Assembly (NCBI GenBank): GCA_964565925.1
Contig: CAZMGV010000009.1
Location: 1 to 64,000 of the forward strand
Reading direction: 5' to 3'
DNA: 64,000 nt
Origin: CAZMGV01 sp964565925
Lineage (GTDB): Bacteria; JAGRBM01; JAHCIT01
A program made the position numbers and the translations under genes. Position 1 is the first letter of the stretch, and each line of letters opens with the position of its first letter. Positions 48,599 through 57,083 of this stretch are shown piece after piece. The notes under the pieces were generated by a model, which saw only the letters and a program-made list of their open reading frames with translations, searched no databases and was not told where the DNA came from.

Positions 48599-50407
48599 CT
48601 ACCGCTTCCGGTCCGTCACGCGGTAGACGCGGGCCGCGCCGGAACGGCCCAGGAGTTCGATCTCCTGGCAAAACCTTGCCGGGCGAAGGTAGGCGTCCTC
48701 GTCGCCCAGCGTGATGACGTAGTCCAGACGGAACGGATCGCGGCTGCCGATGCAGTCGCTGTTCGCCGAGTCGTACTGGGCCCGGAACGCATCCAGCTCG
48801 GCGCTCTCCAGCGGGCGTCTCCACATGAACAGGTGTCCGAAGGCGCGCGGGCCGACAAGATAACCGGCCGCCTTGCGGCCGCCCCAGCCCTGCCAGTTCG
48901 CAGGGTTCTCCATGACCTTGGGCCAGCTTATGCCGAAGACGGACGCCATCCGCTGCAGCCGGTCCAGGTTGCGGCTCGCCGGGCCCGTGCCGCGCACGCC
49001 GGTGAACTGGCCGTAGACGCGGCAGGGGGTATAGAGCCGTACGAGATCGGAGACGTGCTCGCTCGCCATGACGACGCACTCGCCGTCGTCCATCGGCACG
49101 GTCAGGCTGAACACCGGTGCCAGATCGCGCTCCTCGCCGAACCGGGTGAAGTCCGTCTGCATGCTGTAGCGCAGCTGCACACCGCCCAGCATCACCGCCA
49201 TCGACATGACGGCGAGGCTGGACCTTAAGCCCCAGAACGCCTCGTCCCGCAGGTCGGCCTGCGAGCCTACCCACCAGGCGGCGGCCGCGACGAGCGCCGG
49301 CGGCCCGTAGAACCAGCCCACCTGGAACGGCTCGATCATCACGCCCGTCACGATGTGGGCGTTTTCCGCGAACGGAACGGCGAGATTCAGGATCATCGGG
49401 AACACCGCGCGCGTGTCGCCAGCCTCCACTTCCCGCAGAAGGTAGAGCCCCGTGAGCAGGCAGATGATCCCGGCCAGCGTCGCCGTGGGCAGATGGGTGC
49501 GGACGGCATTGATAATGGCGGACGGGTCGAGCGCCAGGTCGCCGCTCACCTGTCCCATCAGGTTCAGGATGAAGGGCAGCGACAGGATCACACCTGCCGC
49601 CCAGCCCGCGCCCACCGGCACGGAGAGGTAGCGGAACTCTTTTCTCCAGAGCGTCACGAGGGTGAGCAGCCCCAGCACGGTGATGCAGTAGATGGCGAGG
49701 TAGTAGTAGGTGTGAATGGCCAGCGCGAGCACCAGCGCGATCACGACGCCGATCAGCCCGGCCACGAACATGAAGAGGCCTGAGCGGGGTTTCTCGCCGG
49801 GACCCACCGGCAGGAACGACGACAGCACGCCGCACAGGAACAGCAGGATGATGCTCGATGCCTGCGGGTTCATGGGCCGCATATAGGGCAGGTAGGTGCC
49901 CAGCAGGTCGGGGTCGAGCGGCAGGTGCAGCCAGTTGATGATCTCGTTGAAAGGATGGGCGCGCAGCACCAGATAGTCGGGCGCCAGTATCGCCGTCGCT
50001 GTAAAGGCGATGGTCCAGATCCCGTTGGCCGTCTGCCGGTAGAACACCCACCCGAACAGCGCCACGAGCACGACGACGCAGACCGCGTAGAGGACCGACG
50101 TGAAGGTGAAGAACGACAGCCCCGTGTGGTTGGCCAGCCACGCGAACGCGCGGATATTCGCCTCCATCGCCGGCTTGTCGGGGACGTCTTTCAGCTCGTA
50201 GTAGATCGAGTGGTTGAAGTTCGTGCGCCCGAGCCGCGTCTGCTGGATCGGCGCCAGGTAATACCCTTCGCCGGAGGGCCCGAGCGGCAGGATGGAGCTG
50301 CCGGACGTGAATCCGACGAACAGGCGGGGCCACAGGTGGACGACGATCATGACGAGCGCGAGCGCCGCGAACGCGTAGACCGTAAAGCGGCTCTTGGATC
50401 GTTCCAC
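48599..50407 (-). CDS. Polytopic membrane protein of unknown function
   Basis: A 602-residue protein with about 12 hydrophobic segments spread over residues 8-440, then a soluble C-terminal domain of about 150 residues that contains several Cys. The N-terminal layout (one helix, then a soluble loop of about 80 residues, then clustered helices) is like GT-C glycosyltransferases, but I see no clear catalytic Asp motif. The start ATG 50407 is the only reasonable one. It ends at the REP-like repeat. Confidence 0.6.
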   Translation of the reverse strand: MERSKSRFTVYAFAALALVMIVVHLWPRLFVGFTSGSSILPLGPSGEGYYLAPIQQTRLGRTNFNHSIYYELKDVPDKPAMEANIRAFAWLANHTGLSFFTFTSVLYAVCVVVLVALFGWVFYRQTANGIWTIAFTATAILAPDYLVLRAHPFNEIINWLHLPLDPDLLGTYLPYMRPMNPQASSIILLFLCGVLSSFLPVGPGEKPRSGLFMFVAGLIGVVIALVLALAIHTYYYLAIYCITVLGLLTLVTLWRKEFRYLSVPVGAGWAAGVILSLPFILNLMGQVSGDLALDPSAIINAVRTHLPTATLAGIICLLTGLYLLREVEAGDTRAVFPMILNLAVPFAENAHIVTGVMIEPFQVGWFYGPPALVAAAAWWVGSQADLRDEAFWGLRSSLAVMSMAVMLGGVQLRYSMQTDFTRFGEERDLAPVFSLTVPMDDGECVVMASEHVSDLVRLYTPCRVYGQFTGVRGTGPASRNLDRLQRMASVFGISWPKVMENPANWQGWGGRKAAGYLVGPRAFGHLFMWRRPLESAELDAFRAQYDSANSDCIGSRDPFRLDYVITLGDEDAYLRPARFCQEIELLGRSGAARVYRVTDRKR

Positions 50408-50479
50408 TGATCGTCCTTTCCCGCAAGCGTATCCGCCTACTCCGCGGTAGGTCCAAATTGCTGCTGATTAGGATGCAAT

Positions 50480-51463
50480 TTACCAGCTTAGGTAGCAAAG
50501 GCCGGTGATCGAGTTTGAGAGTTGTTGAAGGTAAGCGACCAGCTTATTTCCAACTAATGCTGCGCCAGAAATATGTTTTGGTGCCATATAGGTCCCGACA
50601 TGAGAGAGATTATTGGAATCAAATAGCGTTATCTGGCGGTCATTTTTTGCAATGATCCTACCAGCATAATCGGTTCCAAGTATGTCGCTCAAGAATTCCG
50701 TTATAGTGGCTGTCTTTATTTCTACCGGGTTCTCAAATTTAAAACAGCCAATGGTTTTATTGTATGCAACGTCATAGTTAATCCCGTCCTTAGAAACACA
50801 ATGAGTGTGGCGTTGAGAAAATTGTTCTTTTGTGAAAGGTGATCCGCCAAGGAAAAATATGTGCCCATCTTTTGATAGATATCCGGGGGAACCTACTGGG
50901 ATGTTCACGAAATCTGCCTTCTTTATGGGTAAAGCATGCTGTGCATAGCGAGCAGCCTTGCCTGAGTTGAAAGAGCATAAATAGGTTTCTGTGCCAACCT
51001 TCAGTGTGGTGTCTGCCGATGGGAAGCTAAATCTAGAAATGGGAAGTAGCGAATCCTGATCTATTACCAGTACAGTTTTGGAGTGAACAGTTGATAGCCC
51101 GAGGTGCTGATCTGAAAGTCTATATAGCCTCCGCGCCCATTTGGGGATTCCTTTTTTATTAACAGCGATAATCTTTAACGGATCAATACTTATGCGGCAT
51201 AGCCCGTGAGTCGTAAGCAATACCATTGTGTCGGGAGAGGTGGACACAGAAGATCGAAGAAGTCCGGGGACACCCTTTAGAAATCGCACTTCAGATTTCT
51301 GGACATCAACACTGCATAGGCGCATAGCCGACGGAGGTTCAATGTACGAAAATAAAACCATTCCGCTATTCGAAGGCACAATGAGTGCGGATCCGTATCC
51401 GGGTTCTGCCCCGTTAGGGAATGGTATTTCGAATTGACTGGTTGAAAATGCAAAACCTTCCAT
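50480..51463 (-). CDS. Low-GC orphan protein, possibly beta-propeller-like
   Basis: A 327-residue protein whose gene is much AT-richer than its neighbours (many AAA/TTT codons), pointing to foreign origin. The sequence alternates short beta-strand-like segments (LCSVDVQKSEVRFL, VLVIDQDSLLPISRF, ITLFDSNNLSHVGTY) about 40-50 residues apart, as in WD40/NHL-type propellers. There is no signal peptide. No family is recognised. It lies between two copies of the REP-like repeat family. Confidence 0.55.
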   Translation of the reverse strand: MEGFAFSTSQFEIPFPNGAEPGYGSALIVPSNSGMVLFSYIEPPSAMRLCSVDVQKSEVRFLKGVPGLLRSSVSTSPDTMVLLTTHGLCRISIDPLKIIAVNKKGIPKWARRLYRLSDQHLGLSTVHSKTVLVIDQDSLLPISRFSFPSADTTLKVGTETYLCSFNSGKAARYAQHALPIKKADFVNIPVGSPGYLSKDGHIFFLGGSPFTKEQFSQRHTHCVSKDGINYDVAYNKTIGCFKFENPVEIKTATITEFLSDILGTDYAGRIIAKNDRQITLFDSNNLSHVGTYMAPKHISGAALVGNKLVAYLQQLSNSITGLCYLSW

Positions 51464-51506
51464 TGCATAGCTCCGCAGAATGAACGGCTGATCACGGATA
51501 GGATGC

Positions 51507-51532
51507 CCGTTCGTGGTGAGCCTGTCGAACCG
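51507..51532. repeat. REP-like half element
   Basis: CCGTTCGTGGTGAGCCTGTC followed by GAACCG matches the right arm of the 48524-48589 element in inverse orientation. It lies 4 bp after the murI stop and may terminate that transcript. Confidence 0.6.
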
Positions 51533-51536
51533 CCGC

Positions 51537-52361
51537 TCATCCCCCGACGCGGATCTCCTCGACGGTGCCCAGTTTGGCTTCGAGAAACAGTTCGCCGATG
51601 GCGCGGAACCGCTCGCCTGAATCGGTCACGAGGAACTTCGTCGGCGATTTCTTGCCGCCAGTACCGCTGGCGGGGGCTTCGAGGCCGTGGAGCTTCAGCA
51701 GTTTCGCCACGGCGACGGCGGTGGTCTCCGCGGAGTCGACGATCTTCGTTCCCGGTTTCACGACCCGCTCGATCATCGGCCGCAGGATAGGATAGTGCGT
51801 GCAGCCCAGCACCACGGTGTCGATAGATTCCCGGCGCAGATCGCCCAGGTACCGTTCGGCCACCATTTGCGTGACCACTTCGTCGGTCCAGCCTTCTTCG
51901 GCGAGCGGGACGAACAGCGGGCAGGCCCGCTCGTAGACTTTTATTTTAGGATCGCGTGCGAGGATCGCGTTCCGGTAGGCGCCGCTCGCGACGGTCGCCT
52001 GGGTGGCGAGTACCAGCACGGCGCCGGTCTTGGTGGTTTCAACGGCGTTCGCCGCGCCCGGTTCGATCACGCCGGTCATGGGTTGCGTGAAGTCGTGGCG
52101 AAGCGCCTCCATCGACAGCGCGCTTGAGGTGTTGCACGCGACGACGATCGTCTTCACGCCGCGGCCGGTGAGAATGGAGGTGAGTTCGCGGCTGTAACGG
52201 ATGATGGTGGACGGACTCTTGGTCCCGTAGGGAACCCGGGCCGTGTCGCCCAGATAGATGAACGATTCGCCGGGCAGCGCTTTCTCAAGCGCCTTGAGGA
52301 CGGTCAGTCCGCCGACGCCGGAATCGAAGATGCCAATAGGACTGGAACTGGAAGCTGGCAT
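51537..52361 (-). CDS. murI: Glutamate racemase
   Basis: A 274-residue enzyme converting L- to D-glutamate for peptidoglycan. The family signatures are all present: FDSGVGGLT (12-20), LGDTARVPYG, the first catalytic Cys in VACNTSS (Cys76) and the second in LGCTHYP (about 187). GGAG precedes ATG 52361 by 4 nt. Presence of this gene shows that the flank is core chromosome of a peptidoglycan-making bacterium. Confidence 0.95.
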   Translation of the reverse strand: MPASSSSPIGIFDSGVGGLTVLKALEKALPGESFIYLGDTARVPYGTKSPSTIIRYSRELTSILTGRGVKTIVVACNTSSALSMEALRHDFTQPMTGVIEPGAANAVETTKTGAVLVLATQATVASGAYRNAILARDPKIKVYERACPLFVPLAEEGWTDEVVTQMVAERYLGDLRRESIDTVVLGCTHYPILRPMIERVVKPGTKIVDSAETTAVAVAKLLKLHGLEAPASGTGGKKSPTKFLVTDSGERFRAIGELFLEAKLGTVEEIRVGG

Positions 52362-52597
52362 AAATCTCCATTCAAAACAGGGAGTTACGCACTGACTGGG
52401 CGGACCGTCAAGCCGGAACTTCCGAATGCCCGGTGTTTCGACTCTCGATTCGGCCGGTTTTGGCGCGGTGCGCTGGACGTTTCGTGCGCTTTACTGTATT
52501 TTTTAACTGCGGGCTACCGCAGGTTTGTTCTTGCCGGTTGTATCTATTAGACGGAAAAACCCAGCAAGTACACAAGGTTAAGCGTTCCAAACTCCAG

Positions 52598-53053
52598 ATG
52601 ACGACACCCGCCGCCAAACCGGTCTTCTTCTCGAACACCATCATCGACTCCTGGTCCGAGGGAAAGAAGATCACGATTGCCGACAACGTGCTGACCGTGA
52701 GCAAGGCTCCCGGCGTTACCGTGCAGTTCACGCTCGACGAGGCCTACCGCTTTATCAAAACCTCAGACGGTTCCGCCGATCCCAACGCGCTGGTCGGCAA
52801 AGTCCGCACCGTGAAACAGCTCGAGGCGATCGGCGCCGAAGCCTACATGAACTCGTGTATCTACAAGGATGTGGCCTACGACGTGGAGCAGGGGTATCTG
52901 GGCCGCCCGGTGGAAACGGGCACCAGCGCGAAAGCGCAGGCCGCCGCCCCCGCCGCCGTCATCGAAGAGAAAGTCGCCGAAGCTCCCAAGGCGGCCAAGT
53001 CCGACGAAGAGTTGCTCTCCGCCTTCCTGCTCAACAACTTGGGCGGCGGCTGA
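52598..53053 (+). CDS. Small hypothetical protein with Ala-rich linker
   Basis: A 151-residue protein. Residues 1-100 look like a compact mixed fold (FSNTIIDSWSEGKKITIADNVLTV...VQFTLDEAYRFI); residues 105-130 are Ala/Lys-rich and flexible; the end (DEELLSAFLLNNLGGG) is a short amphipathic helix. Such a tail can dock on a partner. The upstream frame back to 52433 is not used because its composition is unlike a protein. No function is recognised. Confidence 0.55.
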   Translation: MTTPAAKPVFFSNTIIDSWSEGKKITIADNVLTVSKAPGVTVQFTLDEAYRFIKTSDGSADPNALVGKVRTVKQLEAIGAEAYMNSCIYKDVAYDVEQGYLGRPVETGTSAKAQAAAPAAVIEEKVAEAPKAAKSDEELLSAFLLNNLGGG

Positions 53054-53072
53054 CGCGTCCGTTTCAGTCCCT

Positions 53073-53630
53073 CTATTTCAGCTTAAACGTCTGCAGGATT
53101 TCGTCCGCCAGTTGCGCCCGCCCGGGTGTCTGGTCCACATACCATAAATGGAAACGTGTCGGGAACCCGCCGGTCTCCCGGCTCACCAGATACTCCCTGG
53201 ACGATTTGCCGCCGGCAGAACTCTCCGCGATCCGGACCGGGCGGTCGCCGAGCGTTCCGTCGCGGATCTGCGCCTCGGGCGTGTGCGGGAACCCCGGCGC
53301 GTTCCCGGCATAAATCCCGATCAGGTCGGCGGCGCTTCCGTCCGGTTCCCGGGTAGTCACATAGTAGAGATCGAAATCCACCATCTCCCGCTTCGACGCC
53401 TCGCACGTTTTGGGCAGCTTCAGCGTGAATTCGTGCGCGTCGTACGTTTCAGTCAGGGTTCCGGTGAGGGTTCCGGCCGGCGGGATCTGCGGCGGCCCGC
53501 CCGGGGCGGTCGCCTGAACGGGTGCCGGAGCGGTTACCGGGGCTGGCGCAGACGGCTGGTGGCAGGAAGCGACCCCGGCGGAAACGGCCAGTGAGGCTGC
53601 AACTCCTGCGACCGTTCGCTGAAGCGGCAC
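53073..53630 (-). CDS. Hypothetical lipoprotein
   Basis: A 185-residue protein with a signal peptide ending in VASC (Cys23), followed by a Pro/Ala-rich linker (about 24-52). The remaining domain (about 55-185) has alternating strands (FTLKLPKTCEASK, DFDLYYVTTRE, REYLVSRETGGFP) with no known motif. It is probably anchored in the outer membrane, facing the periplasm. It starts 4 bp after the oxidoreductase gene that precedes it in the same direction. Confidence 0.65.
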   Translation of the reverse strand: MPLQRTVAGVAASLAVSAGVASCHQPSAPAPVTAPAPVQATAPGGPPQIPPAGTLTGTLTETYDAHEFTLKLPKTCEASKREMVDFDLYYVTTREPDGSAADLIGIYAGNAPGFPHTPEAQIRDGTLGDRPVRIAESSAGGKSSREYLVSRETGGFPTRFHLWYVDQTPGRAQLADEILQTFKLK

Positions 53631-53634
53631 GTTT

Positions 53635-54873
53635 CTACGCCCGCCGCTTCTCGAACGCCTTCAGCCCCCGGGACAGCATCGCCTGCGTCGCCGCCCGCCA
53701 CACGCTCATATCGGGTGCGGGCGGCTTGCCCTGCGCCATGCGGGATAGCTGTTCGCTGTACCACGTCATCTCGATCATCCCCAGATCGTCGATCCGCTTG
53801 ATCCCGGTGGTGTGTTTCCTGAGCGGATCGGGGAACGTCTCGCCGGCCAGCACCTTGCGGGGTATTCCGGGGTCCACGCAGAGCGAGCGCGCGAGCCCGA
53901 CCACATCCACGGCGCCCGATTCGACGGCGCGGACCATTCCTTCCGGAGTCCGGAACCCGCCGGTCACGGCGAGCGGGACCTTTACGGTCTTGCGCACCAG
54001 TTCGGCGAACTCCAGGAAATAGGCCTCCCGTTCCCGCGTGCTCCGCTTGGAAACGAACATCTCGGGGCTCTCGTAGCTGCCGCCCGAGATCTCTACGAGA
54101 TCTATACCGGCCTCCGCCAGCGCCGCGATGACATCCAGCGACTCCTCGTTGGTGAACCCGCCCTTCCTGAAATCGGCGGAGTTGAGCTTGATCGACACCG
54201 GAAAACCCTTGCCCACCTGTGCGCGCATCGAGCGGTAGACGTCCAGCGTGAACTTCATGCGCTTCTTCGGTGTGCCGCCCCACTCGTCGCTGCGCTGGTT
54301 GTGGTGCGGCGAGAGAAACTGGCTGACCAGGTAACCGTGGGCGCCGTGAATCTGAACGCCGGTAAACCCCGCCTTCTTTGCGACGGCCGCCGTGCGGCCG
54401 AACCGGGCGACCAGCTCTTCGATCTCTTCGGGCGCGAGTTCCCGGGGAACGCCGAAAACCTGCTTGAGTCCCGGCCCCTCCAGCGCGATTGCCGAAGGCG
54501 CCACCGTCTGCTGGACGTTCGACAGGCCGCGCGGGGCCTGTTTGCCCGGGTGGTTGATCTGCATCCAGAGGTGATTGCCGCCAGCCGTTCCGGCGGCGGC
54601 CCAGGCCTTCAGTGCGGCGAGGTGCGTCTCGTCCTCCACCACGACGTTGCCCGGCTCTCCGAGCGCGCGGTGGTCGATCATCACGTTGCCGGTGACGAGC
54701 GTTCCGGCGCCTCCGGCGGAGAACGTCTGATAGAGACGGTTGAGACGGATATCCGGCGAACCGCTGCTGTCAGCCTGTGATTCGCTCATCGCCGACTTGA
54801 GAATCCGGTTCGGGAGCACCGCTCCGCAGGGAAGGTCCAGTTTCCGGTTCAGTATCCGGGCCGCGTTTGTCAT
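53635..54873 (-). CDS. Old-yellow-enzyme-family NADH:flavin oxidoreductase
   Basis: A 412-residue TIM-barrel flavoprotein. Typical motifs are PNRILKSAM near 21-29, NHPGKQ, the substrate/FMN-binding HGAHGYLVSQFLSPHHNQR (about 173-191) with RSDEWGG, and VTGGFRT near the phosphate site. These enzymes reduce activated C=C bonds using FMN and NAD(P)H. There is no Cys-rich C-terminal extension as in the 2,4-dienoyl-CoA reductase/TMADH type, so it belongs to the short form. Confidence 0.88.
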   Translation of the reverse strand: MTNAARILNRKLDLPCGAVLPNRILKSAMSESQADSSGSPDIRLNRLYQTFSAGGAGTLVTGNVMIDHRALGEPGNVVVEDETHLAALKAWAAAGTAGGNHLWMQINHPGKQAPRGLSNVQQTVAPSAIALEGPGLKQVFGVPRELAPEEIEELVARFGRTAAVAKKAGFTGVQIHGAHGYLVSQFLSPHHNQRSDEWGGTPKKRMKFTLDVYRSMRAQVGKGFPVSIKLNSADFRKGGFTNEESLDVIAALAEAGIDLVEISGGSYESPEMFVSKRSTREREAYFLEFAELVRKTVKVPLAVTGGFRTPEGMVRAVESGAVDVVGLARSLCVDPGIPRKVLAGETFPDPLRKHTTGIKRIDDLGMIEMTWYSEQLSRMAQGKPPAPDMSVWRAATQAMLSRGLKAFEKRRA

Positions 54874-55000
54874 GAATGTTACTCCGCCTGGGTGGTGGCC
54901 GTGTCCGTCCGCCGGCCCACTCTGTAGCGTGTCACGTTAATTTGTAAAATCTGAGGGTCTAACCCGGCGTAACTCTTCAAATCCGGCGTGCGCGGCTTGG

Positions 55001-55030
55001 CTCATTTAGGCTCGTTTAGGGTCATTTAGG
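55001..55030. repeat. Three 10-bp tandem repeats (YTCATTTAGG type)
   Basis: CTCATTTAGG, CTCGTTTAGG and GTCATTTAGG follow each other without gaps. The period equals one helical turn. No function is evident. Confidence 0.6.
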
Positions 55031-55097
55031 TCCACGGCCGTTTCAGCCCCTTGTCAGGTTCGGGGAAGTTGTTAGAAAAACGGGCGGCTCCAAAAAG

Positions 55098-55164
55098 TGG
55101 CCCCCGGTCAACGAGCCGGGGGCCATCCCCATCAGTGGGGGAGACAACGCGGCCGAAACCGCGT
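55098..55164 (+). ncRNA. Candidate structured RNA: three adjacent hairpins
   Basis: Stem 1: TGGCCCCCGG / CCGGGGGCCA, 10 bp, 8-nt loop (55098-55125). Stem 2: CCCCA / TGGGG with a TCAG loop (55127-55140). Stem 3: ACGCGG / CCGCGT with a CCGAAA loop (55147-55164). The stems are separated by only 1 and 6 nt. I cannot match this to a known riboswitch. Strand and transcription are unproven. Confidence 0.35.
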
Positions 55165-55346
55165 CTTATTGAGAATGAGATTTGATGGTCCCACCATGTG
55201 CCTGGGGTCACAATACGCAGTGCGTCACTTATGTAAGTTTTTTCTTTCCCGGCCGATGCCTATGGGCAGAGGGGGGGGGGGGGGCGGGGGTAGCTCCCCC
55301 GGGCGGGACAAAATGGCCTGGTAGGGAGGCCAAATGACCCCCCTCT

Positions 55347-55396
55347 GCACGGAACGACACGGAAAAACACAGATAAACACGGAATGACACGGATCG
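55347..55396. repeat. Five 10-bp tandem repeats (ACACGGAANN type)
   Basis: The units are GCACGGAACG, ACACGGAAAA, ACACAGATAA, ACACGGAATG and ACACGGATCG, in perfect 10-bp register. Similar CCGTGTnnATCCGTG strings are common in intergenic DNA of several environmental bacterial groups (from memory). There is no sign of coding. Confidence 0.65.
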
Positions 55397-55627
55397 TCTT
55401 GAGGGGTGGGCCCCAAAAATTAATGGGATGGGGGGAGGGGGGTTCCTCTATACCGATGTCACTGGGGTAATCCCCAACGATCCCATGGAGTTCCATGGGG
55501 ACCTCGTGGGATGAGCGATATTCGTTAAAACCCGTTATATTTCAGCATCTTGACTCTTCGCGTCATCATCCTTACCCTTGCGCTTGGACGCAGTGCGCCA
55601 ATCACCGCGTCCCAAGGAGCCGAGCCC

Positions 55628-55867
55628 ATGGCCGCCAAGCCGAATCCAATCGAGCCGGATACCTACAATTTCATTCTGGTACGAAGCGACGCTCCCGAAG
55701 GGAAGCCACTGCCGATCCAGGGGACCCTTCTGGAAGCCGAGGTGCTCGCCCAGCATCTGCTCCGCCCGGGTGAGGCGCTCTGCGTCCTGACCGGGATCGG
55801 GACCCTGGTCGCCCGCTGGGAAGCGGCGTCGAACGGGAAGGTCGAACGGGCTGCGCTCGCGGCCTAG
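55628..55867 (+). CDS. Small hypothetical protein
   Basis: A 79-residue acidic protein (YNFILVRSDAPEGKPLPIQGTLLEAEVLAQHLLRPGEALCVLTG) with a predicted strand-helix-strand core. ATG 55628 is supported by AAGGAG 9-14 nt upstream. The longer frame from 55550 has no such site. Its end overlaps the convergent propeller gene by 4 nt. No function is known. Confidence 0.55.
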   Translation: MAAKPNPIEPDTYNFILVRSDAPEGKPLPIQGTLLEAEVLAQHLLRPGEALCVLTGIGTLVARWEAASNGKVERAALAA

Positions 55868-57000
55868 CGCAGACTCATCAGCGACTGCCTGACGATGGCC
55901 GACAACTGGTCGGCTGTCTCGGCCTCATCCAGCGCGGCGAACTCCACGGCGGTACGGGCCGCCACGCTGTACATCACGTAGCGCGGCCTCGCGCCGGTAA
56001 CGGTCACCAGAAAAATCCGCTTGCCGTCGGGCGCGAACCGGATCTGGTACGGCCGGATTCCGGTGTGATAGAGCAGGTTCGGGCGCGGCCCCAGCGCCAA
56101 TTCGAGCGGCGCGCGGGTCGCCGCGGACGCCACGAGCAGTGCGAGCGTGCCGTCGGGCGCGATGTCGAAGGCGGGCCCGACCTTGTCGGTGAGAACGGTC
56201 TTCGCGGGCGCCTTGGGCGTGTTCTCTCCGTCGAGATCGAACATGACCAGCTGGTATTCGGCTCTCGTCCCGTCGGCGGAGGGCTCCAGGCCGTAGAGAT
56301 TGCCCGCGTGTATCTTCGGCTCGATCAGGTTCTTGAACTCGTGGCTCTGCCTGGCGATTGCGTCCAGCGGCGGCGCGGTGTCGAAGTCGAATCCCCTGGT
56401 GCACAGTGCGATCACGCGCCCCTCGGTAAGCGTGATGAGGATCCAGTCGCCAAACCACTGGAGCCGGCGTGTGCGCCGCTCGGCGTCGGGCAGCAGCATG
56501 ACCGTATTGCGCGACTTCACGTCGGAGACGAAGATCGCGCCCTGATCGGCATTGACGGAAGTGTACAGGAGTTTGCGGCCGTCCGGGCTGAAGGCCATCG
56601 AGAACGGATAGCGGCCGGCCAGCTCGTTCGAATACTGGGCGACCGGTATGGGGTCGCCGGGCTTGTTCCTTTCGATGATCGCCAGCTGCTGGATGTCGGT
56701 GACGGGGATCGCCCGAACCACGGCGTAGCGGTCTCCGTCGGGCGACCAGACGGGATTGAAGGCGAGTGTCGCCACCCTGTTCAGCACCATGGACTCGGGA
56801 TTCAGCTCGCCCACGGAGATGTCCCCGTTCTGGAAGAGGGTGAACAGCGAGCCCTCGGGGAACACGGGTTTGGGCTTATCCTCCTTTTTCACTTCCACCA
56901 GTTTCCCGGTCTGCGGATCGATCCGGGTCGTAATGGTGCTCTTCGCACAGGCGGCGAGCGTCAGAAGGGAGAGGACGGCAGCGGTAAGTAATCTGTTCAT
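55864..57000 (-). CDS. Lipoprotein with TolB-like beta-propeller repeats
   Basis: A 378-residue protein. The signal peptide ends in the lipobox LAAC (Cys18). The mature part has repeated propeller blades marked by WSPDGDRYAVV, AFSPDGRKLLYTS, IAPDGTLALLV and FAPDGKRIFLV, the PD40/TolB pattern. It is probably a periplasmic lipoprotein that binds a protein partner or polymer. The ATG at 57000 is followed directly by the signal peptide. It is transcribed in the same direction as the SGNH gene upstream. Confidence 0.8.
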   Translation of the reverse strand: MNRLLTAAVLSLLTLAACAKSTITTRIDPQTGKLVEVKKEDKPKPVFPEGSLFTLFQNGDISVGELNPESMVLNRVATLAFNPVWSPDGDRYAVVRAIPVTDIQQLAIIERNKPGDPIPVAQYSNELAGRYPFSMAFSPDGRKLLYTSVNADQGAIFVSDVKSRNTVMLLPDAERRTRRLQWFGDWILITLTEGRVIALCTRGFDFDTAPPLDAIARQSHEFKNLIEPKIHAGNLYGLEPSADGTRAEYQLVMFDLDGENTPKAPAKTVLTDKVGPAFDIAPDGTLALLVASAATRAPLELALGPRPNLLYHTGIRPYQIRFAPDGKRIFLVTVTGARPRYVMYSVAARTAVEFAALDEAETADQLSAIVRQSLMSLR

Positions 57001-57083
57001 AGTTGATGGACGCCCGCGGGTGTCCGCCGCCGTTATAGAACACCCTGAGCCCGGGATAGAAGGGCGGGGGTATTAAAAGCGGT

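Larger units (their letters stand above)
54874..55627. other. Gene-free 754-bp stretch with repeats and hairpins
   Basis: No convincing gene is seen. It holds three 10-bp units (CTCATTTAGG, CTCGTTTAGG, GTCATTTAGG) at 55001-55030; a triple-hairpin block at 55098-55164; a run of 14 G at 55271-55284, then C and 5 more G; and five 10-bp ACACGGA-type units at 55347-55396. Base composition changes abruptly along the stretch, so it may be a relic of insertions. Confidence 0.5.

Noticed and set aside
48453..50498. A 681-codon arginine-rich minus-strand frame overlapping the polytopic membrane gene
   Set aside because: Its composition (Arg/Pro/Gly-rich without order) is that of an off-frame reading; the other frame gives a coherent membrane protein.
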